Part shown: positions 43,258-51,923 of the stretch, one piece after another
Numbering within the stretch: the stretch's first letter is position 1
How the letters are laid out: each line of letters starts with the position of its first letter
Assembly: GCF_001884735.1 (NCBI RefSeq)
Contig: NZ_MJAP01000003.1
Location: forward strand, 248,001 to 312,000
Origin: Natronohydrobacter thiooxidans
Lineage (GTDB): Bacteria > Pseudomonadota > Alphaproteobacteria > Rhodobacterales > Rhodobacteraceae
Length of the DNA: 64,000 bases
Reading direction: 5' to 3'
Made by a program: the position numbers and the translations under genes
Notes under the pieces: model-generated
What the model was told of the DNA's origin: nothing
Database searches by the model: none
What the model saw: the letters and a program-made list of their open reading frames with translations, nothing else

Positions 43258-46048
43258 CCTTATCCTCTGTGTCTGGCGCTGCGAGCAGCGTGGTGATGAT
43301 CTGATCGGCCTCGGCGCAGGCGGTTTGCAGGGCTCTCGCCAAAGCCTCGGCGCTGTCTGCCCCGGCGGAGCTCAGAATGAACTTCTGCCCGCCCGGACCG
43401 AGATCGGCAATATCGGAAATGCGGTCCGTGAGCAGGCGGCCGGTGGCCTGCATCGTCCAGCACAGCCGGTAGGCGCGCAGAAGCGCGGCTTCCTGATCCG
43501 TCGTGATCGTGCCGGATCGGATGCCTGCGCGCAGTTGCGGCTCGGGGCGGCGGGCGTGGTGGCCGGATTTCAGGGCGCAATATTGCGCGGTGAGTTCGAG
43601 ATCCATCAGCCGCCCCGGCCCGGCCTTGGCATCCCAGAGCCCATGCGCGGGTTTGGCTTCGGCCAGACGCGCGCGCATATCGGCCACGTCGCGGGCGATA
43701 CTCTGGCCGGTGGATTTTTCGATGAGAAGCGCGCGGCGGAAATGTTCGATCCGCTCGCCCAGCGCCAGGGAACCCGCGACGCGGCGCGCGCGGGTGAGGG
43801 CCAGATGTTCCCAGGTCCAGGCCTCGTGTTGCTGATACTGCTCAAACGCAGTGATCGAGGTCGCGACCGGGCCTTGCCGCCCGGAGGGGCGCAGGCGCAT
43901 ATCCACCTCGTAGAGCCGGCCTTCGGCGGTGGGGGCGGAGATGGCGTTGAGGAACGCCTTGGTCAGGCGGGCGTAATAGCTGCGCGCATCGAGCGGGCGG
44001 GGGCCGTCGGACTGATCCTCGGTTTTTGCGTCATAGATGATCAGCAGATCCAGATCCGAGGCCGCATTGAGCCGCCCCGCGCCGAGCGAGCCCATGCCCA
44101 GCACCACCGCCCCACGCCCCGGTGGCGGGCCGTGCCTGCGCGAAAATTCCGTCACCACCACGGGCCAGAGCGCGCCGAGGGTGGCTTCGGCAAGGGCGGC
44201 ATATTCGGATCCGGCCTCGAACGCGTCGATCAGCCCGCGCAGGTGATGCACGCCGACGCGGAAATGCCATTCGCGTGCCCAGACGCGGGCGAGGTCAAGC
44301 TGGCGCTCGTAATCGTCGAGCATGGCCAGCCGGTCGGCGAGGTCTTTTTGCAGCTCTGCCGTGCCGGGCCATGAGGTGAAAAACCCTCCGCCGATGACCG
44401 CATCAAAGACGGCGGCATTGCGCGAGAGATAGGCGGCGAGGCGCGGGGCTGTTGCGCAGATGTCAACAATCAGCTCGATTAGCTGGGGATTGGCCTCGAA
44501 TAGTGAAAAAAGCTGCACCCCGGCGGGGAGGCCGCCGAGAAAGCGGTCGAATTGCACAAGGGCGGCTTCGGGGTCGGCGGCGTCCTGCAACCGCGTCAGG
44601 ATCACCGGGCGGACGCGTTTGAAGATTTGCTTGGCGCGGCCGGAGCGGAGTGCGGCATAGCTGTGCCAGCCTGCGATCAGATCCTGCGCGGTTTCCGAGA
44701 GGTCGGGCTCTTCGGTGGCGGTGGCGTCGGGGGCGAAGAAGCCTTCGGTCAGCTGCGCCACCTCCATCAGCCGCGCTTTCAGGCGCTGGCGGAAGGCGCT
44801 GGTCTCGGCTTCGCCGGTGAAACGGGCGAGACGGTCGAATTCCTCGGGGCTGGTGGGCAGTTTCTGGGTCTGGGCGTCCTGCACCATCTGCAGCCGGTGT
44901 TCGATCTCGCGGTGCTGGATGTAATGCGCGGTCAGTTTTTCGGCGAGATCTGCCGGGATCCAGCCCTTGGCGGCCAGCGCCGCGAGCCCGTCCACCGTGC
45001 GCGGGCTGCGCAGATCGGGGTCGCGGCCACCGGCGATCAACTGCCGGGTCTGGGTGAAGAATTCGATCTCGCGGATACCGCCCTGCCCCAGTTTGAGGTC
45101 ATGGCCATTGAGCGAGAGCGTGCCGCCAAGCCCTTTATGCGCCTTGATCTTGAGGCGCATGTCATGGGCGTCCTGAATCGCGGCGAAATCGAGATGCCTG
45201 CGCCAGACGAAGGGGCGCAGCGTGTCGAGAAAGCGCCAGCCTGCGGCCAGATCCCCGGCGCAGGGGCGGGCCTTGATATAGGCGGCGCGTTCCCATGTGC
45301 GGCCAAGGCTTTCATAATAGCGCTCGGCGGCTTCCATCGAGAGGCAGACCGGCGTCACCGAGGGATCGGGGCGCAAGCGCAGATCGGTGCGGAAGACATA
45401 GCCCTCGGCAGTGTGATCCGAGAGCATCCCGCAAAGCTTGCGGGTCACGCGGATGAAGGCGGCGCGGGCGTCGTGATAGTCGTCGGTCGAGAAGCGGGTT
45501 TCGTCAAAGAGGCAGATCAGGTCGATATCGGAGGAATAGTTGAGTTCGCGCGCGCCCATCTTACCCATGGCGAGCACCACCATGCCCGCGCCGGTCTTGG
45601 CATCCTCGGGGGTCATGCCGGGCAGTTTCTTGCGGCGGATTTCTTCGGTCAGCAGGGCAGTCAGGGCGGTGTGGGTCGCGCGGTCGGCGAGATCACTGAG
45701 CGCGCCTGTGACCTGATCAAGTGACCAGACGCCGCCCAGATCGGCCAGCGCCGCCAGCAGCGCCACGCGGCGTTTGGCCTGACGCAGGCGGGCGGAAAGA
45801 TCGGCGAGCGGCACGTCATCGAGGGCGGCGAGTTCAGCGTCGATGCTGGCTTGCGGATCGCGGGTGAGCGCGGCGCGGGTCCAGTCCTGTTCGCGGGTCA
45901 TCAGGGTGCGCAGATAGGGGCTGCACCCGGCCGCCCCTGCGATCAGATCGGAGAGATCTGCGGGCAGGTCGGGGAAGGCGGCGCGGGCCTCGGCACCAGA
46001 TTCGGTGTCATAGGGCAAGGGCAGACGGGTCAGGGGCGCGAAACTCAT
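43241..46048 (-). CDS. glnE: Bifunctional glutamine synthetase adenylyltransferase/deadenylyltransferase
   Basis: 935 residues with the duplicated GlnE structure. Each half has a nucleotidyltransferase signature: GARELNYSSDIDLICLFDE near residue 160 (adenylyl-removing half) and GAGRLNAASDLDLLIIYDAK near residue 670 (adenylylating half). RPDPSVTPVCLSMEAAERYY and the paired [20 protein letters not shown] support this. It controls glutamine synthetase activity in response to PII and glutamine. Two small genes overlap its 3' end. It is divergent from the TRAP transporter, sharing a 305-base intergenic region. Confidence 0.96.
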   Translation of the reverse strand: MSFAPLTRLPLPYDTESGAEARAAFPDLPADLSDLIAGAAGCSPYLRTLMTREQDWTRAALTRDPQASIDAELAALDDVPLADLSARLRQAKRRVALLAALADLGGVWSLDQVTGALSDLADRATHTALTALLTEEIRRKKLPGMTPEDAKTGAGMVVLAMGKMGARELNYSSDIDLICLFDETRFSTDDYHDARAAFIRVTRKLCGMLSDHTAEGYVFRTDLRLRPDPSVTPVCLSMEAAERYYESLGRTWERAAYIKARPCAGDLAAGWRFLDTLRPFVWRRHLDFAAIQDAHDMRLKIKAHKGLGGTLSLNGHDLKLGQGGIREIEFFTQTRQLIAGGRDPDLRSPRTVDGLAALAAKGWIPADLAEKLTAHYIQHREIEHRLQMVQDAQTQKLPTSPEEFDRLARFTGEAETSAFRQRLKARLMEVAQLTEGFFAPDATATEEPDLSETAQDLIAGWHSYAALRSGRAKQIFKRVRPVILTRLQDAADPEAALVQFDRFLGGLPAGVQLFSLFEANPQLIELIVDICATAPRLAAYLSRNAAVFDAVIGGGFFTSWPGTAELQKDLADRLAMLDDYERQLDLARVWAREWHFRVGVHHLRGLIDAFEAGSEYAALAEATLGALWPVVVTEFSRRHGPPPGRGAVVLGMGSLGAGRLNAASDLDLLIIYDAKTEDQSDGPRPLDARSYYARLTKAFLNAISAPTAEGRLYEVDMRLRPSGRQGPVATSITAFEQYQQHEAWTWEHLALTRARRVAGSLALGERIEHFRRALLIEKSTGQSIARDVADMRARLAEAKPAHGLWDAKAGPGRLMDLELTAQYCALKSGHHARRPEPQLRAGIRSGTITTDQEAALLRAYRLCWTMQATGRLLTDRISDIADLGPGGQKFILSSAGADSAEALARALQTACAEADQIITTLLAAPDTEDKDAAQP

Positions 46049-46190
46049 GCCCAGACCATGCCTTGCGCGCAGGGCCGCGTCAATTGGCGCAACTTCCTAA
46101 GCCAGAATGCAAAATCTGCCGCTTCGGGGCGCTGGCGAAATCATGGCTGCGGGCATGCTAGCGGTATCATGAAAATTTATCTTGCCAGAA

Positions 46191-46211
46191 TTGGTAAAAT
46201 CATTTTACCAA
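46191..46211. promoter_or_regulatory. Perfect 21-bp operator-like palindrome before the TRAP operon
   Basis: TTGGTAAAAT-C-ATTTTACCAA, perfect arms of 10 with a single central base, 142 bases before the dctP-type start. TTGGT...ACCAA is the core of many FadR/GntR-family (FCD) operators. No GntR gene is in the window, so the regulator would be elsewhere. The rest of the glnE-TRAP gap holds nothing further I can name. Confidence 0.75.
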
Positions 46212-46352
46212 CACTGCAGGGGGAGGAGCCGCGCGCCATTTGCACCGGACAGGCCGCACAAGTTTGTGACCCAACGCCGCGCTTTTCTCTTGACGGATAT
46301 CGCCCTGAATGGGTGGATAGCAGGGACGAAAGTCCAACAACCGGAGGAACTC

Positions 46353-47414
46353 ATGAATAAATTGATGATCACGACCGCGCTGACGGCCAGCCTTGTGGCA
46401 GGTGCCGCGACCGCGCAAGAACGTATCCGCTGGCAGGTGCCGATGAGCTTTGCCTCGACCCTGACCGCGCTTGGCGATACGATGCCTTGGGTGGCCGACC
46501 AGTTGCGCGCGGTATCGGGCGGCGAAATCGACCTGCGTACCGCAGAGCCGGGCGCTGTGGTTCCCGCGCTCTCGATCTTCGAGAACGTGTCGGAAGGCAA
46601 TATCGATGCTGGCTATAGCTGGATGGGCTATGAATGGGGCACTGTGCCTGCATCCGCCCTGTTCGGCGCGACGCCTTTTGGGCTGGAATCGATCGAATTT
46701 CTGGCATGGATGACCCATCACGGCGGACAGGAACTGCTGGAAGAGACTTTCCATCCTTACAATGTGCATCCGGTGCTCTGCGGCACGATCAGCCCGGAAA
46801 CCGCTGGCTGGTTCCGCAATGAGGTGAACACTGCCGAAGATCTGCAGGGTCTGCGCTTCCGCGCGGCGGGCGTCGGTGGTGAAATCTTCCAGGAATTCGG
46901 CATGTCGGTGACGATCATGCCGGGCGGTGAACTGTATCAGGCGCTGGAAACCGGTACGCTGGATGCGACCGAATTCTCGCTGCCGACCGTGGATGAGCAG
47001 CTGGGTTTCTATCAGGTCGCACCTTACCTGTATCTGCCGGGCTGGCACCAGCCTTCGACCAACCAGTTCCTGTATATCAACCTTGATGTGTGGAACGGGC
47101 TGGGCGACCAGACCAAGGCCATGATTGAAACCACCTGCATGGCGGGCAATGCCTATTCCATCGCCCGTGCCGAAGCGCTGCAGGGTGCTGCGATCAAGCG
47201 CTTCCAGGAGCAGGGCACCAATGTGCGGACCTACACGGATGAGCAGATTGCAGCCTTCCGCGAAGCCGCGATCACGGTGCTGGGTGCATGGTCCGAGCGG
47301 GACGAGATGTTCGGCAAGGTCTATAGCTCGATGATGGCCTATCAGGAAGAACTGCGCCCCTGGAAAGAGATGGGCTATCTGCCGCGCGACTGGCAGACCC
47401 GGATCGGCGAGTAA
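46353..47414 (+). CDS. TRAP transporter solute-binding protein (DctP family)
   Basis: 353 residues. Signal peptide MNKLMITTALTASLVAGAATA, cleaved after ATA. The mature part is of the DctP fold: GLRFRAAGVGGEIFQEFGMS (with the conserved arginine that binds the carboxylate of the ligand) and TIMPGGELYQALETGTLDAT. The lengths and the GVGGE form resemble the TakP/lactate-type subgroup binding 2-oxo acids or related monocarboxylates; ligand not certain. Start with CCGGAGGAACTC upstream. Followed by a hairpin, then the DctQ and DctM genes. Confidence 0.93.
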   Translation: MNKLMITTALTASLVAGAATAQERIRWQVPMSFASTLTALGDTMPWVADQLRAVSGGEIDLRTAEPGAVVPALSIFENVSEGNIDAGYSWMGYEWGTVPASALFGATPFGLESIEFLAWMTHHGGQELLEETFHPYNVHPVLCGTISPETAGWFRNEVNTAEDLQGLRFRAAGVGGEIFQEFGMSVTIMPGGELYQALETGTLDATEFSLPTVDEQLGFYQVAPYLYLPGWHQPSTNQFLYINLDVWNGLGDQTKAMIETTCMAGNAYSIARAEALQGAAIKRFQEQGTNVRTYTDEQIAAFREAAITVLGAWSERDEMFGKVYSSMMAYQEELRPWKEMGYLPRDWQTRIGE

Positions 47415-47434
47415 TTCCGCGCCACAGAAGACCC

Positions 47435-47466
47435 GCCGCGCCCTTGCCGGGGCGCGGCTCTTTTCA
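47435..47466 (+). terminator. Hairpin between dctP- and dctQ-type genes
   Basis: A 9-bp GC stem (47435-47443 with 47450-47458), loop TTGCCG, followed by TCTTTTC. It would partly terminate and so allow more binding protein than membrane subunits, a common need in TRAP operons. Confidence 0.72.
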
Positions 47467-47498
47467 GAACAGCCCCCTTACAAGCAAGGATGTGCCGC

Positions 47499-48101
47499 AT
47501 GAGCCAGCTACCTCCTCAGATCGACATTGATCTCGACAAGGTCGAGGATGCGGGCGCGCGCAGTCACGGGCTGGATTTCCCGCGCACATGGGCCTCGGAC
47601 ATGATCGAGGCGGTGCTGGGGTCGCTCTCTTTCGTGCTGAACACGCTCTGGATCGTGCTGGTGGTGATCATCGTGTCCAATGTGGTCATGCGCTACATGC
47701 TGGGCGTGAACTATATCTGGATCGAGGAAGTGCAGTGGCACATGTATGCCGTGGGCTTCATGTTCGGGATCGGCTATGCGCTGATGCATGATGCCCATGT
47801 GCGCGTCGATGTGCTGGCCGCGAATTTCCGGCCCACGCCGCGGGCCTGGATCGAGTTGTTCTCGATTGTCTGCATCATCCTGCCGATGTGTTGGCTGATC
47901 ATCAGCTACGGAATTCCCTTTGTAGAAGCGTCGTACAATCGCGGCGAGCGGTCCTCGGCGCCAGGCGGGCTGGCCAATCGCTGGATGATCAAGGGCGTGA
48001 TCGTGCTGGCCTTCGCCTATATCGGGCTGGCCGCTTTCGCGCGGCTCTTGCGGGTCACGGCCTTTCTCTTCAATTTCCCCCGTGCGCGGGCGGTCAGGTA
48101 A
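47499..48101 (+). CDS. TRAP transporter small permease (DctQ family)
   Basis: 200 residues with four hydrophobic helices: VLNTLWIVLVVIIVSNVVMR, MYAVGFMFGIGYALMHDAHV, IELFSIVCIILPMCWLIISY and GVIVLAFAYIGLAAFARLLR. It has the DctQ pattern with WIEEVQWHMYA and AHVRVDVL. It scaffolds the large permease in the inner membrane. I take ATG 47499 nine bases after AAGG over an ATG at 47490. The hydrophilic N-terminal 30 residues are on the long side for the family. Confidence 0.92.
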   Translation: MSQLPPQIDIDLDKVEDAGARSHGLDFPRTWASDMIEAVLGSLSFVLNTLWIVLVVIIVSNVVMRYMLGVNYIWIEEVQWHMYAVGFMFGIGYALMHDAHVRVDVLAANFRPTPRAWIELFSIVCIILPMCWLIISYGIPFVEASYNRGERSSAPGGLANRWMIKGVIVLAFAYIGLAAFARLLRVTAFLFNFPRARAVR

Positions 48102-48158
48102 CCAACGCCGCGCCGTGGCCTGCGGGCCGCAAGCCGCGTGAATTTCAGGAAAGACGGG

Positions 48159-49514
48159 ATGGAAACCAACGAAATCCTCGTTATCGCGATGCTGGTCTCC
48201 TTCATTGCGCTCATCTTCACCGGGATCCCGGTGGCCTGGGCGCTGGCGGGGGTGTCGATCGCCTTCAGCTTCATCGCCATCTACGGCTTCGACATGTTCG
48301 GCTGGGACACGTATTTCCTGACCGATATGCGCATCTTCGGGATTTTCGTGCAGCGCATCTGGGGGCAGATGTCGAACTGGATATTGGTCGCGCTGCCGAT
48401 GTTCATCTTCATGGGGCTGATGCTGGAGCGCTCTGGCGTGACGGAAAAGCTGATGTCGAATTTCATCCAGCTTTTCGGGCGGTTCCGGGGCGGGCTGGCG
48501 CTGGGCGTGGTGCTGATCGGGATCCTGCTGGCGGCCTCGACCGGGATTGTCGGCGCGTCCGTGGTGCTGCTGGCGCTTCTGTCGATGCCGATCATGTTGC
48601 AGCAGGGCTATAACAAGGGTTTCGCCTCGGGCGTGGTCTGTTCGGCGGGGACGCTGGGGATTCTGATCCCGCCCTCGATCATGCTGATCATCATGGCCGA
48701 TCAGATGTCGGTCTCGGTGGGCAATCTGTTCATGGGCGCGCTGATCCCGGGGCTGATGCTGGGGGTGTTCTACATCATCTATATCATGGTGGCCGCGACT
48801 TTCTTCAAAACACTGGCCCCGGCGCCCAAGGATCTGCCCCCTGTCACGGCCAGGCTGATCTTCGACACGCTGCTGGCGGTGGTGCCGCCGCTTCTGCTGA
48901 TTCTGGCGGTGCTGGGCTCGATCTTCATGGGGCTGGCGACACCGACCGAGGCGTCGGGCGTGGGGGCCTTTGGCGCGACATTGCTGGCGGCGGCGAATGG
49001 GCGGCTGTCCTGGGCGGTGCTGAAGGATGTGGGGATGAAGACCACGCTGACCACGGCCTTCATCTTCGGGATCTTCCTTGGGGCGACGATGTTTGCGGTG
49101 GTGATGCGTCAGCTTGGCGGGGATGAGTTCATCAGCCAGTCGCTGCGCGGCCTGCCCTTCGGCCCTTCGGGCGTGGTGCTGACGATCCTGTTCATCGCCT
49201 TCCTCGCCGGGTTCTTCCTCGACTGGCTGGAGATTTCGCTGATCATGCTGCCGCTGGTCGCGCCGGTGGTGGTGCTGCTGGGCTTCGATCAGATCTGGTT
49301 CATCGTGCTGTTTGCGGTGGTGTTGCAGACCAGTTTCCTGACGCCGCCTGTGGGATTCTCGCTCTTCTATCTGAAAGGGGTGGCCCCGCCTGGGGTGACG
49401 ATTGTCGATATCTACAAGGGGGTGGTTCCTTTCGTCTTGCTACAGATGCTGGCGGTTCTGTGCGTGTTTTTCTTCCCGCAGCTTGTGTTGTGGTTGCCGG
49501 GGCGGATGCTCTGA
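48159..49514 (+). CDS. TRAP transporter large permease (DctM family)
   Basis: 451 residues, about 12 hydrophobic helices with two re-entrant-type repeats: STGIVGASVVLLALLSMPIM and the later PTEASGVGAFGATLLAAANG. GTLGILIPPSIMLIIMADQM is the most characteristic DctM block. It forms the sodium-coupled translocation channel with the DctQ subunit. ATG 48159 (METNEILVIAMLVSF) follows AGGAAAGACGGG. A strong intrinsic terminator follows ten bases after the stop, so the aminotransferase gene has its own promoter. Confidence 0.94.
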   Translation: METNEILVIAMLVSFIALIFTGIPVAWALAGVSIAFSFIAIYGFDMFGWDTYFLTDMRIFGIFVQRIWGQMSNWILVALPMFIFMGLMLERSGVTEKLMSNFIQLFGRFRGGLALGVVLIGILLAASTGIVGASVVLLALLSMPIMLQQGYNKGFASGVVCSAGTLGILIPPSIMLIIMADQMSVSVGNLFMGALIPGLMLGVFYIIYIMVAATFFKTLAPAPKDLPPVTARLIFDTLLAVVPPLLLILAVLGSIFMGLATPTEASGVGAFGATLLAAANGRLSWAVLKDVGMKTTLTTAFIFGIFLGATMFAVVMRQLGGDEFISQSLRGLPFGPSGVVLTILFIAFLAGFFLDWLEISLIMLPLVAPVVVLLGFDQIWFIVLFAVVLQTSFLTPPVGFSLFYLKGVAPPGVTIVDIYKGVVPFVLLQMLAVLCVFFFPQLVLWLPGRML

Positions 49515-49523
49515 GCGTGATGC

Positions 49524-49556
49524 AAAGCCCCGGCCCTTGCGCCGGGGCTTTCTGCG
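49524..49556 (+). terminator. Intrinsic terminator behind the TRAP operon
   Basis: A perfect 11-bp stem (49524-49534 with 49541-49551, loop CCTTGC) flanked by AAA and TTT, then CTGCGTTTC. Confidence 0.85.
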
Positions 49557-49597
49557 TTTCTGCCCCCCTTGTCACGGGGGATGAATCTGATAGCGTT

Positions 49598-49609
49598 ATT
49601 TGATCAAAT
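49598..49609. promoter_or_regulatory. ATTTGATCAAAT palindrome before the aminotransferase
   Basis: A 12-bp perfect palindrome 18 bases before the aminotransferase start. Short AT-rich palindromes of this kind serve Lrp/AsnC-type regulators, but the match is not specific. Confidence 0.4.
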
Positions 49610-49627
49610 TCAACCGGAGTCCGTCGC

Positions 49628-50950
49628 ATGGCCCTTGACCGCCCCACCCCGAATGATCTGCGTGCCTTCTGGATGCCGTTTACGGCCAATCGCCAGTTCA
49701 AGCAGGCCCCGCGTCTGCTGGTCGAGGCGGAGGGGATGTTCTACACCACCTCGGACGGGCGGCAGGTGCTGGATGGCACGGCGGGGCTGTGGTGCTGCAA
49801 TGCCGGTCACAAGCGCCCGAAGATCGTGGAGGCAATCCAGAAACAGGCGGCGGAACTGGATTATGCGCCGGCCTTTCAGATAGGGCACCCCAAGGCGTTT
49901 GAACTGGCCAACCGGCTGGTGGATCTGGCCCCGGATGGGATTGACCATGCGTTTTTCACCAATTCCGGCTCGGAATCGGTCGAGACCGCGCTGAAAATCG
50001 CGATTGCCTATCACCGCGCCTGTGGCAATGCCAGCAAGACCCGGCTGATCGGGCGGGAACGCGGCTATCACGGGGTGAATTTCGGCGGCATCTCGGTGGG
50101 CGGGATTGTCAATAACCGCCGCCATTTCGGCGCGATGCTGGTCGGCGTCGATCACCTGCCGCATACGCATATCCCGGAAAACCAGTGGACCAAGGGCCAG
50201 CCCGAGCATGGCGCGCATCTGGCCGATGATCTGGAACGCATGGTGGCTTTGCACGGGGCCGATACGATTGCGGCGGTGATCGTCGAGCCGGTGGCCGGGT
50301 CCACGGGCGTCCTGATCCCGCCCAAGGGCTATTTGCAGCGGCTGCGCGAGATCACGCGGAAACATGGGATCCTGTTGATCTTTGACGAGGTGATTACCGG
50401 TTTCGGGCGGTTGGGAAGCCCGTTTGCGGCGCAGCATTTCGATGTGCTGCCCGATATGATCACCTGCGCCAAGGGGCTGACCAATGGGGTGATCCCCATG
50501 GGGGCGGTGCTGACGACGCCGGAAATTCATGACGCCTTCATGACCGGGCCGGAGCATATGATCGAGCTGTTCCATGGCTATACCTATTCGGGCAGTCCGA
50601 TTGCCTCTGCCGCCGGGCTGGCGACGCTGGAGACCTATCGCGAGGAAGGGCTGTTCGAGCGCGCGGCGGAACTGGCGCCCTATTGGGAAGCGGCGGTGCA
50701 TTCGCTAAAAGACCGTCGCCATGTGATCGACATCCGCAATATGGGGCTGATCGGGGCGGTGGAGCTTGAGCCGATTGCAGGCGCGCCGACGCAGCGGGCG
50801 TTTTCGGCCTTCCTCAAAGCCTATGAGAAGGGCGTGATGATCCGCACCACCGGGGATATCATCGCCATGTCGCCGCCGCTGATCATCGAGAAAGCCCATA
50901 TTGATCAGTTGATCAACACGCTGGGCGAAGTATTGGACAGTCTGGACTGA
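49628..50950 (+). CDS. Omega-amino acid--pyruvate aminotransferase (class III)
   Basis: 440 residues, PLP fold type I class III. The start MALDRPTPNDLRAFWMPFTA with NRQFK is typical of beta-alanine/omega-amino acid:pyruvate transaminases. Seen: TNSGSESVETALKIAIAYHR, the Asp-containing LLIFDEVITGFGRLG and the PLP lysine K282 in ITCAKGLTNGVIPMGA. It should transfer the amino group of a terminal amine or beta-amino acid to pyruvate, giving alanine. Substrate unknown; the TRAP transporter upstream could deliver it or the resulting oxo acid. Its stop overlaps the YbaK gene start. Confidence 0.93.
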   Translation: MALDRPTPNDLRAFWMPFTANRQFKQAPRLLVEAEGMFYTTSDGRQVLDGTAGLWCCNAGHKRPKIVEAIQKQAAELDYAPAFQIGHPKAFELANRLVDLAPDGIDHAFFTNSGSESVETALKIAIAYHRACGNASKTRLIGRERGYHGVNFGGISVGGIVNNRRHFGAMLVGVDHLPHTHIPENQWTKGQPEHGAHLADDLERMVALHGADTIAAVIVEPVAGSTGVLIPPKGYLQRLREITRKHGILLIFDEVITGFGRLGSPFAAQHFDVLPDMITCAKGLTNGVIPMGAVLTTPEIHDAFMTGPEHMIELFHGYTYSGSPIASAAGLATLETYREEGLFERAAELAPYWEAAVHSLKDRRHVIDIRNMGLIGAVELEPIAGAPTQRAFSAFLKAYEKGVMIRTTGDIIAMSPPLIIEKAHIDQLINTLGEVLDSLD

Positions 50951-51417
50951 TGAGCAAATCGCTGAAACGAGTCCGGCAGGCGCTGCGTGACGCGGGCCTG
51001 CCGGATACAACATTCGAGGCGGGTGAGGCGCGTACGGCAGAGCAGGCGGCACATGCCTGCGGCTGTGACCTCGATCAGATCGTGAAGTCGATCATCTTTG
51101 CCGGGGAAGAGAGCGGCGCGGTGCGGCTGTTTCTGACCGCGGGCGGCAACCGGGTCTGCGCGGAGAAGGCCTCAAGGCTCGCAGGCGAGGCGCTGGTGCG
51201 GGCGGATGGTCAACTGGTGCGCGCGACCACGGGCTTTGCCATTGGCGGCGTGGCGCCGGTGGGGCATCTGAGCCCCTCGCCCATCTGGATGGACCCGCGC
51301 CTGACCGAATTCGCGACGGTCTGGGCAGCGGCGGGCACGCCGCGCCATGTCTTTTCAATCGACCCGCAAGTGCTTATCTCGCTGACGACTGCCACAGTTG
51401 CGGATTTTGTGGAATGA
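50950..51417 (+). CDS. YbaK/EbsC family aminoacyl-tRNA deacylase
   Basis: 155 residues: AHACGCDLDQIVKSIIFAGE with the conserved lysine, LFLTAGGNRVCAEKASRLAG, then RATTGFAIGGVAPVGHLSPS and WAAAGTPRHVFSIDP. These are the blocks of the YbaK/ProXp editing domain, which deacylates mischarged tRNA. Which tRNA is edited cannot be decided. The ATG overlaps the last base of the aminotransferase stop, and its own stop overlaps the RDD gene by 4 bases (ATGA), so three genes are coupled. Confidence 0.93.
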   Translation: MSKSLKRVRQALRDAGLPDTTFEAGEARTAEQAAHACGCDLDQIVKSIIFAGEESGAVRLFLTAGGNRVCAEKASRLAGEALVRADGQLVRATTGFAIGGVAPVGHLSPSPIWMDPRLTEFATVWAAAGTPRHVFSIDPQVLISLTTATVADFVE

Positions 51418-51848
51418 GCCTGCCCGACCCGGAGCTACAGCCCGAATTCTATGCCGATGTGCCCTTCAAGCGCTCTGCGGCCTGGGCGATTGATCTGGTG
51501 GTGACGCTGGCGCTGACAGTGGCGGCGCTGGTGCTGACGCTGTTTATCGGCGCGTTTTTCCTGCCGGTGCTGTTTGCCGCGGTCTCGATCGGCTATCGCA
51601 CGGTGATGCTGTCGCGCTATGGCGCGACCTTCGGCATGATGCTGATGGCGCTGAAATGGCGCGGGCTGGACGGGCGCGGGCCCGATGCGCTGACGGCATT
51701 CTATTATTCGGCCTTTCATGCCGGGATCTGGATGGTGTTTCCGGCGCAGATCGCTTCCATGGTGATGATCCTTGTCACCCCCTATCGGCAGGGGCTGCAT
51801 GACACGGTTCTGGGCACGACGATGCTGCACCGGGTCGCGCCGGAATAA
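51414..51848 (+). CDS. RDD family membrane protein
   Basis: 144 residues with an RDD-type first helix (FKRSAAWAIDLVVTLALTVA, where R and D are placed as in the family), a second helix ALVLTLFIGAFFLPVLFAAV, then a TFGMMLMALKWRG segment and a last helix with PYRQGLHDTVLGTTML. The family is of unclear function; some members are Na+/H+ antiporter-like or small transport proteins. The start lies within the YbaK stop codon. Confidence 0.9.
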   Translation: MSLPDPELQPEFYADVPFKRSAAWAIDLVVTLALTVAALVLTLFIGAFFLPVLFAAVSIGYRTVMLSRYGATFGMMLMALKWRGLDGRGPDALTAFYYSAFHAGIWMVFPAQIASMVMILVTPYRQGLHDTVLGTTMLHRVAPE

Positions 51849-51923
51849 GGCGGTTTCAAAGGCTTGGCGAAGGGCAAAAGCCTTGCTACTCTGGCCGTCA
51901 TTGCCGTCTGACGAGTGGACCTG

